Source: Gammaproteobacteria bacterium (GTDB lineage: Bacteria > Pseudomonadota > Gammaproteobacteria > UBA6186 > Azoamicaceae). Taken from it: 64,000 nt of DNA. Shown one piece after another: positions 40,226 to 49,480 of this stretch (within the stretch, counting starts at the first letter, position 1; each line of letters opens with the position of its first letter). A program made the translations under genes and the position numbers. The stretch lies in contig JAGVLG010000091.1 of NCBI GenBank assembly GCA_020054325.1, positions 1 to 64,000 on the forward strand. Direction: 5' to 3'. The notes beneath the pieces are model-generated. The model had not been told where the DNA came from and made no database searches. It worked only from the letters and a program-made list of their open reading frames with translations.

Positions 40226-43200
40226 CTACCACCGCCAGCCACCCGGCTTTTTAGAGGCATTAGTTTGTGATGGAGACCCGGGTCGTTTTCTAAACCTACC
40301 AAGCAATCCTTTACCTCCTGACTTCGGTTCAGGAATATTCAGACTAGATCTTAAGGTTATACCGACATCTGAGGCACAAATAGCACTAAATTGCATATCT
40401 GTTAAAGTTTCCAGACCGATCCGTTGGCATATCAAATCTTGTAGCATTGTTTTAGTACTATATTGCTTACCTGCACCACTTTGTTGCTTAATATCGCTGG
40501 CATTGAACACAAAGCTAATTTGTTGTATAGCTTCGGCTGCCTTTGCTGTGGCATGGTCACTTAAGAATACATAGTGCAATGCACGTAAGAAATCTTCTGC
40601 TTGCTCCTGTGTATTAAAATCTGAAATATCAACTTGATATTGCTCGCCTTGCGCTAAAGGATTAGCACTGACTATTTCGACGATATTTTGTAATAATTGT
40701 ATTGCGCCGGTATCGATTTTTTCAGGTTCGACTAGTTCAGCTTTAAATAGTAATCGTGGTTTATCATCCTCTAATGGTACGCTAGCTGGTGGCGCTGAAA
40801 TTTTTACCGTGACTATTTCAGATTCAGCGCTAGTTTCTGGATCAGTTACAGTTGTTTTAAATTCTAGAGTATTATCCGCACCTCTGGCAACATACCAATT
40901 AGTATCAATATCTGCAACAACTGTATTTGTTTGTTTTTTAGATATATCATGGCGCTGCAAAATTTGAGTGCAAACCATATCATAGGTTAAATTGCTTGCT
41001 GCAGCTCTAAATTCAATGCTTGGGATGATAGCCGGGATAATATATTGCACCTGCAAACTCTGGATGAGTTGTAATAACGCAACATCTGTTTCTAACAAAT
41101 CGCAGTATGCATCTGGTAATTTACCACGAGCGTCCTGTACCATGCACTGCGCCAAATCTAAAAACTGCTTGCCATGACGTTGCAAATTTAAGATGCCATC
41201 AGAAGTATGAATATCTTCAAACAGTGCTGGGTGTGTGTCGCAACCATCGATGATTTGTCGTAATTTATTCTCGACATTCGAATTGAGTTCAGAGTTTTCA
41301 TATAAGCGCAAGATAAAATCTTCAAGCTCTGTAGCGAGACGTTTTACAGCTTGTTCTTCATGGCTGGTAAACAATACTGTTGAAGCTCTTTCTAGCAATT
41401 CATACAATGTTAACGCTTTATCTTTTTGTTGTTTTTGATCAGTTTGCATTAAATTGCTTAAAGCCCTGCGCCTGGAAACTGTCCCAGCTTGTAAAGCAGT
41501 AGCAATAACTTTTTGCAGCTTAGCACGGTGTTTTTTATCCCTGAGATTGGAGCCTACAGACTGTATCTTAGTAGTAGCAGCAAGCACTTGGCTCAAATTC
41601 TTGCTTAAACTAAGATATACTTCTGCATCGGGTAGTATCGACACTCGGCGACTCTGTATAGAGTGTAATTGTGCCCGAGACCGATCATGTTCTGCTGCTG
41701 CTAATTGTAATTCCTGCATATCAAAAACTAATTGTTTATAATTATTTACAATATGGCACATGGTTGATAATGCTTGGAACAGCTCAGGAGCAAACAATCC
41801 ACCCTTAACATACTTTTTAAATATTTTATCTATTTGAGTGCGCTTTTTGCGATAATCTTGCAAATCGCAGGTGTAAAATTCCCGGATCAATTGCAACAAA
41901 TCTGCCAGAGCCTTAATCTTTTTCTGTTCTTTATTTTTAGTATATTTTGCAATTGCAGCGCCTTGATTAAAAACATTTAATTTTTTTAACAATGCAAAAA
42001 GGTCATTGATTTCGGCTTGTAATTTATTTATTACTAGTGGTGTATTTGGATCAGATACGTAACTTTGCTCTGTGACAAAACTCTCTATCTCCAGCGCCAC
42101 ATTATTAATTCTATCAAATAATTGTAATTGCTTAACTCTATCAAACAAGGATAATTCCAACTTTCTATTTTTTTGTGAGGATATAATGTTGGTATCAGAC
42201 AAAAATACTCCAGCCATTTGAATGTGCTGTTGCAAGTTGCGAATTTGCTCGACTACACCTTGCCTTACATTTATTGGAACATTTGCTTCTTCGACTGTAG
42301 CTATTTGGGCTACTAAGTCAAAGTCGCCGATCAATGCACAAAGGTTTTGTATGTGTTCTATTAGTGTATCTTGTGTTAATGATTCTGCATCGATCTCATC
42401 AGCTAAGCCTAAAATTGCACTAACTTGTTGCAATCTTGACTGTAACTCTTCTGGATTAAATGGTGTTGCTTCTCTATTGATTAAAGACAACAAAGTTATT
42501 AATGAATCATCGAACTCTTTTACCCGACGCGCAGTATCCTGGCAACTATTTAGCTCGGCTTTTGGAAAGTCTGGCATAAGAGGTGCTGGAGGAGGTGCAA
42601 CATCTGGTGGTGGTGCTACCTCATCTGGCATAGGTGGTACTGGAGGAGGATCTTCTTCGTCGTCGTCACTGCCTACATACGTGTAGCCACTTGATGCTGA
42701 ACTCCGCGAAGAACTATCAGGCGAGCCATCAGACCAGCTATCATCTGTGTCAACTACGCTAGCATCTGGTGATGGAGGCGGCGGTGCAGTTTCACCAGAG
42801 CTAAGTTGCATACCTGCAGTTCGTTCAATATCGCTCAATAAGACTACTGGTTGAAAATGAGCACCGCCATCGTGTAACACCCGAATTACACATTTTGCAG
42901 TTTCGGAATTTGAATAAACATACCCTGCAGTAGCACCCTTATCGGCTTCATTTTGAAAATATCTTATATCTATGCCTAAATCAGCGCAAAATTCTATAAA
43001 ACTTTGATCCATTTCGGCAAATGCTTTATCTCTAAAATCTGCAATTGAAAATTTATCTGGATGCTTTTCTCGCATATAAGTTGCATACAATTCGCGTAAT
43101 GCGTTAGCAAAATACAAAATTAGTTGATCATTAGAATTATTAATATTTTCCTGCGCAGGAAAATACCTATTACAGAAATTATCAAACCCATCATAATTAG

Positions 43201-43588
43201 GATCCATTTGAGCCTGTGCTGCAATATGTAAACGTAATCCTAATAACAGCGTATCGGATAATTGATGCTTTGGATTAACTAAATTTGATAACTTTTGGTA
43301 CTCTGAATGAATATCAGATAGAATTTTCTGGACATCTGGTAGATTATGCCGCTGCCCGGGAACTACAGCTGCCATCAGCAAACCGCCAATTACTGCTCTA
43401 AACATGCAATTGCCATCACCCACTGTTGGTATCAAATAGGCAGTTTGCTGTAACTTAGCTTCCGGTTCCTGTCTAGCTGCAAAATTAGATATTGGCTCAT
43501 CAAGAACTAATGTTGTTTGTTGTGCTCCCAAAAATCTCATTAAATTTTCTAATTTATTATGCGGAATCGTTTCTTCAAACATTGGCAC
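40226..43588 (-). CDS. OTU-family cysteine protease domain protein, giant (1120 aa)
   Basis: An N-terminal OTU domain: IPTVGDGNCMFRAV gives the Asp and catalytic Cys (about residue 61), and RVLHDGGAHFQPVVLL the catalytic His (about 244). OTU proteases cleave ubiquitin or ubiquitin-like chains and in bacteria are mostly host-directed effectors. A Pro/Asp/Ser-rich linker follows (APPPPSPD, PPPVPPMPDE), then a long helical part without recognised domains, and a basic tail (GRFRKRPGSPSQ). The GTG at 43588 (product MPMFEETIP) is preferred because AAGGAG lies 7 bases upstream; ATG at 43582 is the alternative. It is divergent from the 1442-aa gene and inside the dcw cluster. Secretion signal not identified. 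Confidence 0.8.
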   Translation of the reverse strand: MPMFEETIPHNKLENLMRFLGAQQTTLVLDEPISNFAARQEPEAKLQQTAYLIPTVGDGNCMFRAVIGGLLMAAVVPGQRHNLPDVQKILSDIHSEYQKLSNLVNPKHQLSDTLLLGLRLHIAAQAQMDPNYDGFDNFCNRYFPAQENINNSNDQLILYFANALRELYATYMREKHPDKFSIADFRDKAFAEMDQSFIEFCADLGIDIRYFQNEADKGATAGYVYSNSETAKCVIRVLHDGGAHFQPVVLLSDIERTAGMQLSSGETAPPPPSPDASVVDTDDSWSDGSPDSSSRSSASSGYTYVGSDDDEEDPPPVPPMPDEVAPPPDVAPPPAPLMPDFPKAELNSCQDTARRVKEFDDSLITLLSLINREATPFNPEELQSRLQQVSAILGLADEIDAESLTQDTLIEHIQNLCALIGDFDLVAQIATVEEANVPINVRQGVVEQIRNLQQHIQMAGVFLSDTNIISSQKNRKLELSLFDRVKQLQLFDRINNVALEIESFVTEQSYVSDPNTPLVINKLQAEINDLFALLKKLNVFNQGAAIAKYTKNKEQKKIKALADLLQLIREFYTCDLQDYRKKRTQIDKIFKKYVKGGLFAPELFQALSTMCHIVNNYKQLVFDMQELQLAAAEHDRSRAQLHSIQSRRVSILPDAEVYLSLSKNLSQVLAATTKIQSVGSNLRDKKHRAKLQKVIATALQAGTVSRRRALSNLMQTDQKQQKDKALTLYELLERASTVLFTSHEEQAVKRLATELEDFILRLYENSELNSNVENKLRQIIDGCDTHPALFEDIHTSDGILNLQRHGKQFLDLAQCMVQDARGKLPDAYCDLLETDVALLQLIQSLQVQYIIPAIIPSIEFRAAASNLTYDMVCTQILQRHDISKKQTNTVVADIDTNWYVARGADNTLEFKTTVTDPETSAESEIVTVKISAPPASVPLEDDKPRLLFKAELVEPEKIDTGAIQLLQNIVEIVSANPLAQGEQYQVDISDFNTQEQAEDFLRALHYVFLSDHATAKAAEAIQQISFVFNASDIKQQSGAGKQYSTKTMLQDLICQRIGLETLTDMQFSAICASDVGITLRSSLNIPEPKSGGKGLLGRFRKRPGSPSQTNASKKPGGWRW

Positions 43589-43878
43589 TTCAAAACTCCT
43601 TTTAGGGCTTATGTAACTACACCTAAAAATGCTGTGGTTTTTGACCACTCATAGCTATAGTTTACTCTCTTTAGTTGCATAACTCAATTGTTTGACTTTT
43701 ACGGCGCAATTTTGTTTGAGTTTGTACTGAGTAAATTCAGTGTGACCACACGTTTAACTGCTAAAGCGCTAAAAGTTCCTGAACTATAAGCATAAAATAG
43801 CGTCAAAATCTGTAGTCGATGTTGTTTTTGACTATGTGTTGTTATTTTCGGAACAGGACTTTTGTTGGGAGTGAGCAA
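43589..43878. other. Divergent intergenic region between two giant genes
   Basis: 290 bp, AT-rich. It holds a small inverted repeat GTGGT-ttttg-ACCAC (43634-43648), a second near ACTGA-gtaaa-TTCAGT, and several possible -10 elements (such as TATAAG near 43786), but no clear promoter pair. No tRNA or small gene was seen. Confidence 0.5.
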
Positions 43879-46800
43879 ATGAGTGGTTTAGTTGGGATTA
43901 GTCAAACTTACGCCATACCTACAATGGCATTTACCGAAGCACAGCAACAACAATTACAACAAGATGCTGAATTTGAGAAATTCCAAAGGGAACTACAGGA
44001 TAGCAGCCATGGTAATAAACAGCGTCGAATGCGCTTGGCTGCAGAAAAATTACGTGATTATATTGAAAAACATGCAGATTTACAGACTGGTAGCACGATA
44101 GAAGCTAGAAAACACGGTTTTACTAGCTTACTTGCAAAAATATCAAACGGTAGCGTAGATGTTTTAGCCGTTGCAGACGTTTTTGAAAAACTAGCATTTA
44201 CAGTGATGTATGATAGCAACATACCGGTGGCTGCTAAGGCGCTGGCATTAAATAATTTATATATGCCAGAAAGAACAAGCCCATTTGCACTATGTTCCCA
44301 AGGAACCAAAGGCTCAATACAGACTGAATTAATTAAACTTAATGCTTATAAAAACATTCTAAACCAAGTGAATGGTTTTGCACAACAAATTGCAGAGTAT
44401 GCATTTGTAGAACGCGCCGGTAATACTACGGCTGAACAGCAAATACACTTGCGCGATTACATATACTGGCTCACATTTAAAATGGGTCTTGCAACCCTTA
44501 GAGAAATTAAAATTTATAATTATGCGCACGATTTATATTATCGTCAAAAAAAAGCTATAGGAGAAATCATTTTAGCTAAAATTGATGAACTTTACACTAC
44601 TAAAGAACTCATTGATTATATCGTACACAACCTGCAAGCTGTTATATTATCAAGCTATCAACCCTTTGTAGACGAATTAAACAAATTGAATGATCTAAGC
44701 AAGGTCTTGGGAATAACAAATGATGAACATAATCTACTATTTGTGCATGACAAAGATAGTATTACAACAGATCTGACATATACCGAAATTAATGAAATTT
44801 TTCGTGCATGTTACACCGCGGATATCGCAGCCGAGTATAAAGAATCACCTAACGGCGCAGCAGTAATTATTTTTAAAGCTGAAGATGGCAGCATTAAAGA
44901 AATTACCTTGCCAGTTAATTCTAAGCTAATACCAGAATTAAAGGCCATAAGTAACAAAAGTGATTTTAGCTATTTACTCCCAGAAGTATTAAAAAAGTAT
45001 TATTTCATAAATACGGAATTCTTGCGGTATAAAACTATAAAGAAGTTATTTGATGAGCAGCTCCTGAAATCAGCATTTCACGACACAAAATCTAGCACTT
45101 ATTTAGGTGCTAATGTTAATAATTATGCACCAATAAAAGTTGAGATTGATAAAGATACTGCTCTAGTATTCTTGAACATAAACGGTAAATTAGATATTTT
45201 TGCCGAGCATAAAGGTAAATACGTGGAAGCAAGATATGTAATTGAAAATAACAAAGCAAAAATTATACAATTACTCAAAGAGTTAAAGAAAGAATCTTAC
45301 AGTGATTACATTTTTATTATCGATCACCCATTATTCAATTGGCACATCGAATTTATAACTGAAGTTCCAATAATATTGCAGCGCATACTAGAAAACTCTG
45401 CATCTTCAAGTAACGAATTAGAGAGCAGGATTTATAAAATGTTCTTGAAACGTATTCAACTCCTTAATAAGGAAGATAGTACTGTAGCTGAAATTAATAA
45501 TATGTTAGAAACCATGGCCACTCCGGCTTTACTACTGTTGTATGAAAGTCTAAATTCAAACCAAGATCAATATATAATACCTCATATTTTTAAAAAATTA
45601 ACCAAGGAAATATTAGGATCTACAAACACTAGTACAAGCAAAGAAAAAAATCAAGCTGCAAAGTGTTTTGAAGAATTGCTTCGAAAAGGTAAAATACAAG
45701 TCTTTCTTGAGTGGCTTGATCAAAACCCAGAAAATAAACAACACTGGGCTACTATTCTTAAGCTAAACAAGAAATTACGATTATTTCTAACTAAGTCACC
45801 AGAGTTATTTGCATGCAACAGCCCTGGATCATCCCTGCAAGACATTGCGCAATTTATTCTGTTGCATTCAAACCCTGAGGATTGGAGTTTTAATGATTTG
45901 ATCCCAGATGACCAAAGGACAACTAACGACAAAATTGCGATCCAATACAACCTATATGTTCTTGATAAACTATTGCATGGAAAAAATATCAGAAGAACTC
46001 TCGCCTGGCTTCTTAAAAATGCAACTACTTCTAGGCTGTTTATGAAAACATTAATACATGATCCTAGATTTATTCCAATATTAAAGATGGTTGCAAGAAG
46101 GAGAGTATATGATCCAATACTTGATGACATGTTAGGGTCTGATGTTTTAATAAAAGAAGTCATATCGAATCCAGGAGGAGAGGTTGCTAAAATATTTGAG
46201 AGGTCTGTCATTCCACTGCTCGATATACTGAACGGTGATATACGTGTAAAATTTTTAGCTAATCATGAGAAACTTGGAATTCCTGAGGAAGATGCAATCA
46301 AGTATAACACTCGAATTATGAAACTTCTACTTAGGAGTGATAATTATACTTTTCACTTTTGGAACGCATCTACCATTTTTAAGTTTATTGCTAAATATCC
46401 TGCAATGATTGAAAGCTTGCAAGAACACTCTGTGTCGATAGGTATTACCCAGCTCTACCGCAAAGAAAATGGTTTAATTGCTCTGGCGAAAATTGCTGCA
46501 AATGCTGCTATATCAGCAACAGAACTCGCAACAATTTTTGCAGCTGATAGTTTTCAAAAGTACCTAGCCGAGTCAGTAAGTAGCATAGATCTAATTAACG
46601 CATTCTCTTCTATCAACCCACAATATAATCGTGCTTTCTTGATAGGCAGTGAAAGGTATGTCGAAAGCCCTGTTGCCAACGTTCATAATTACATGATTGC
46701 ATCAAGGATTATAAAAGATGGAGACATGAACGAGATATTAGAGTTTATTGAATGGCTACGCAACAACCCCAAAGCTGCAAACAGCTTATTAGAGAGCCAT

Positions 46801-48207
46801 CAAGATATAACAGCACAACTAGTTACAAGTTTATTTGCAAGCGTAGGAACGGCATCCGTATACTATCTTAGTCGCATTATGCCCGTCATATCTCATATTG
46901 ATGGACTGCAAAGTTATATGCTGCAAGAACTAGATTTGTATCTAAATGATGAATCAAAATTCATTGCAAAATATTGCCCAAATAATTCTAATAAAATAAC
47001 CTTTGCAAAAAAAATCACTACTGCAATGACATATTTGTATGATGCAGATACTGTCGAACCTGAACTGTTATCTAAGCTACTGACGGTAGCGATCAAAGTA
47101 AACAGTAAATTAATTAAGCAACGCGGACTGCTACAGCTAAGAAAAAACATAGTGCTTCATTACCATGGTAATGACTATAAACCCCTACTTCAATATATAG
47201 CAAACAGGGGCAGTATATCCAGTAGAAACTTAGATACCGTAGATACGCTTACAGATCAAATTTGCACGGAACTATGGCGCGGGGGTTATCCAGTTATTAG
47301 TAAAGATTGGCTTCCACCAGTTAATATCTACGATAGTAACATAAACCCAAACATCTATAGAATATATATCGCAATAATTCTTTCAGATATTTACTACTCG
47401 AAAAAAGACGGTAGACCATATTATAATAGAATTCTTGGCGAACACTTACCCTTATTGCTGGCAGCACTTGCATCACCAACTCCTGATCAAGTGTTTTTAA
47501 AAGTGGTTAAGAGGTTTTTTTCAAGAATGTACCTTGATTCATTGTTGACTTTTTTTGAAAATCCAGCTGTCCAGGAATATCTGAGAAAATCTAATGACAA
47601 TCTCGCTAAGAAAATTATTATTGATAGTTTAATTTATAAGGCCTTTTCCTATTCCATTACTAGTGAAAGAAGCATGGATCGAGTTCACGCAATTATCAAA
47701 AGTGCCATTAAAGTAGGTGATACTCCAAATTACACCAACTTCAATCAATCAATTGCAAAAGCGTTGACCAAATATGTAAACCCAAATATCGCAAAGCATT
47801 TTATTGCGATCGATAATCCAGATTTTTTTGCATTTAATGCACTTATTGTAGATAATTTTCTTGAGGTAAAACATAAAGCTACAATAGTAAAAATGTGCGA
47901 GTTTATTATCGCACATCCTGATTTCCGAAAGTACCTATTTGAAAACAAGCTCGCTACATATGAAAAAATCCTAGCAACTCTTAAAAAAATGAAGCATAGT
48001 AAGATGGTAGATGTATATTCTGCCCCCATCAGGGCTCGAGAAAGAAATGAAACTGCTACTGTGTCGCCTAATGCAATATCACCATTAGCGGCGCGAGTGC
48101 TTGCTGATGCCAGTGGTGCTTTAGCTCGAGCTAGGCAAGGGGAAATTCAACCTGGTCTCGACCCACATAGCAATGCTAATCCACCAAGCAGGCCTAGAAA
48201 TTACTAA
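43879..48207 (+). CDS. Giant hypothetical protein (1442 aa)
   Basis: No domain recognised. The ATG at 43879 has GGAG 8 bases upstream and gives MSGLVGISQTYAIPTMAF. A polyglutamine stretch (AQQQQLQQ) is near the N-terminus, the body looks helical with repeated LL and AI patterns that could be an alpha-solenoid, and the tail is disordered (APIRARERNE, QGEIQPGLDPHSN, PPSRPRNY). No signal peptide or membrane segment. It is divergent from the OTU gene and both sit inside the dcw cluster between murG and murC. An effector-like role is suggested only by size, tail composition and its neighbour. Confidence 0.65.
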   Translation: MSGLVGISQTYAIPTMAFTEAQQQQLQQDAEFEKFQRELQDSSHGNKQRRMRLAAEKLRDYIEKHADLQTGSTIEARKHGFTSLLAKISNGSVDVLAVADVFEKLAFTVMYDSNIPVAAKALALNNLYMPERTSPFALCSQGTKGSIQTELIKLNAYKNILNQVNGFAQQIAEYAFVERAGNTTAEQQIHLRDYIYWLTFKMGLATLREIKIYNYAHDLYYRQKKAIGEIILAKIDELYTTKELIDYIVHNLQAVILSSYQPFVDELNKLNDLSKVLGITNDEHNLLFVHDKDSITTDLTYTEINEIFRACYTADIAAEYKESPNGAAVIIFKAEDGSIKEITLPVNSKLIPELKAISNKSDFSYLLPEVLKKYYFINTEFLRYKTIKKLFDEQLLKSAFHDTKSSTYLGANVNNYAPIKVEIDKDTALVFLNINGKLDIFAEHKGKYVEARYVIENNKAKIIQLLKELKKESYSDYIFIIDHPLFNWHIEFITEVPIILQRILENSASSSNELESRIYKMFLKRIQLLNKEDSTVAEINNMLETMATPALLLLYESLNSNQDQYIIPHIFKKLTKEILGSTNTSTSKEKNQAAKCFEELLRKGKIQVFLEWLDQNPENKQHWATILKLNKKLRLFLTKSPELFACNSPGSSLQDIAQFILLHSNPEDWSFNDLIPDDQRTTNDKIAIQYNLYVLDKLLHGKNIRRTLAWLLKNATTSRLFMKTLIHDPRFIPILKMVARRRVYDPILDDMLGSDVLIKEVISNPGGEVAKIFERSVIPLLDILNGDIRVKFLANHEKLGIPEEDAIKYNTRIMKLLLRSDNYTFHFWNASTIFKFIAKYPAMIESLQEHSVSIGITQLYRKENGLIALAKIAANAAISATELATIFAADSFQKYLAESVSSIDLINAFSSINPQYNRAFLIGSERYVESPVANVHNYMIASRIIKDGDMNEILEFIEWLRNNPKAANSLLESHQDITAQLVTSLFASVGTASVYYLSRIMPVISHIDGLQSYMLQELDLYLNDESKFIAKYCPNNSNKITFAKKITTAMTYLYDADTVEPELLSKLLTVAIKVNSKLIKQRGLLQLRKNIVLHYHGNDYKPLLQYIANRGSISSRNLDTVDTLTDQICTELWRGGYPVISKDWLPPVNIYDSNINPNIYRIYIAIILSDIYYSKKDGRPYYNRILGEHLPLLLAALASPTPDQVFLKVVKRFFSRMYLDSLLTFFENPAVQEYLRKSNDNLAKKIIIDSLIYKAFSYSITSERSMDRVHAIIKSAIKVGDTPNYTNFNQSIAKALTKYVNPNIAKHFIAIDNPDFFAFNALIVDNFLEVKHKATIVKMCEFIIAHPDFRKYLFENKLATYEKILATLKKMKHSKMVDVYSAPIRARERNETATVSPNAISPLAARVLADASGALARARQGEIQPGLDPHSNANPPSRPRNY

Positions 48208-48226
48208 CACAAATTCTTTGCATAAC

Positions 48227-49306
48227 TCAGGATTGCTGTAAAAAATCAATCACTTGCTCTAACGCTTCGGGCTTAGCTACTTTACGCGCTGCCTGTGCCA
48301 TAGCTAAAATTTTTGCTGGGTTTGCTGCGAACTCTTCTAAGAGCTGTAGTAAATTTGCAACACTTAAATCACGTTCTTGGATCAATACTGCAGCATTTAC
48401 ATCTACTAAATACTGCGCATTTTTAGTTTGATGATCATCGACTGCATAAGGGAATGGTATTAAAATACTTGCTACGCCAGCAGCCGCAATTTCTGCAACA
48501 GTTAATGCGCCGGCACGACAAATTACTAGATCAGCCCAGGCATACGCATTTGGCATATCCTGAATAAAATCTACTAATTTGACATTTGTCTCGATATTAA
48601 TACCCGCGTTAATATAAGCCTGTTTTGCAGCTACAAAATGTTTACTGCCAGTTTGGTGCCAAATTATCGGGCGCAATTCAGACTTCCAATTATTTAAAAC
48701 CTGGGGAATTAAATTATTTAAGGCTTGTGCGCCACCGCTACCACCCAGAATTAAAATCTTTAATCCTGTGGCAGCGTTACTGCGATTGCGACGATCTGGT
48801 GGCAGCAATTGATGAAACTCTTCTCGTACCGGATTGCCAGTTAAATGCGCATTAATTTTATTCGGAAAACTATTCGGAAAGCCCTCTAAAACCCGATGAG
48901 AAAATTTCGCAAGAATCTGATTAGTCATACCAGCAATCGCATTTTGCTCGTGAATTACCAATTTTTTACGCATAATCCATGCAGCTAATCCTGCAGGCCC
49001 AGTAACATATCCACCCATACCTAACACTATTTCAGGTTGAAAGCGTTTAATAACCATTAGAGACTGCATCAGCGCCCAAGTTAATCTTACAGGTGCTAAA
49101 AGCTTGGCAAAAATTCCCTTGCCTCGCAATCCGGCAATATTAATGGTATTTAGCAGTAATCCGTGTGCCTGAGTAATACCATACTCCATACCTTGCTTAG
49201 TACCAAGCCACTGTACTTCATGTCCTTGTTGAATAAGGCGTTTCGCCACCGCCAATGCTGGAAAAATATGCCCACCGGTGCCACCAGCCATGATTAAAAC
49301 GCGCAT
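48227..49306 (-). CDS. murG: UDP-GlcNAc:lipid I N-acetylglucosaminyltransferase MurG
   Basis: 359 residues (E. coli 355). Converts lipid I to lipid II at the inner membrane. Seen: LIMAGGTGGHIFPALAVA, LGMGGYVTGPAGLAAW, HEQNAIAGMTNQ, LGGSGGAQALN, and the UDP-binding CRAGALTVAEIAAAG. It is isolated from ftsW by the FtsH-like and small exported genes, and from murC by the island, so it has its own upstream region (see 49358-49386). Confidence 0.98.
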   Translation of the reverse strand: MRVLIMAGGTGGHIFPALAVAKRLIQQGHEVQWLGTKQGMEYGITQAHGLLLNTINIAGLRGKGIFAKLLAPVRLTWALMQSLMVIKRFQPEIVLGMGGYVTGPAGLAAWIMRKKLVIHEQNAIAGMTNQILAKFSHRVLEGFPNSFPNKINAHLTGNPVREEFHQLLPPDRRNRSNAATGLKILILGGSGGAQALNNLIPQVLNNWKSELRPIIWHQTGSKHFVAAKQAYINAGINIETNVKLVDFIQDMPNAYAWADLVICRAGALTVAEIAAAGVASILIPFPYAVDDHQTKNAQYLVDVNAAVLIQERDLSVANLLQLLEEFAANPAKILAMAQAARKVAKPEALEQVIDFLQQS

Positions 49307-49357
49307 TTACTTTAAGCCTTACTCTCTTAGATGTTGTAATTATCATGGATAAAAATA

Positions 49358-49386
49358 AGTTGCGCAACTAAGTTAAATGGTTAACT
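49358..49386. promoter_or_regulatory. Two small inverted repeats between murG and the FtsH-like gene
   Basis: AGTTGCGCAACT (49358-49369) is a perfect 12-base palindrome. AGTTAA-atgg-TTAACT (49371-49386) follows at once. They lie just upstream of the -35 of the FtsH-like gene and about 50 bases before murG, so they could control either. Confidence 0.4.
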
Positions 49387-49391
49387 AAAGT

Positions 49392-49420
49392 TTGACATAG
49401 CACTAATAAATTGTTAGGAT
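49392..49420 (+). promoter_or_regulatory. Promoter of the FtsH-like gene
   Basis: TTGACA (49392-49397), 17-base spacer, TAGGAT (49415-49420). A good sigma-70-type promoter giving a leader of about 55 bases before the ATG at 49481. Confidence 0.65.
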
Positions 49421-49480
49421 GCAAGTATTCCTTACTCTAACGATGAGTATATAACGATAAAAACCGTGAGAGGCTGTGAT

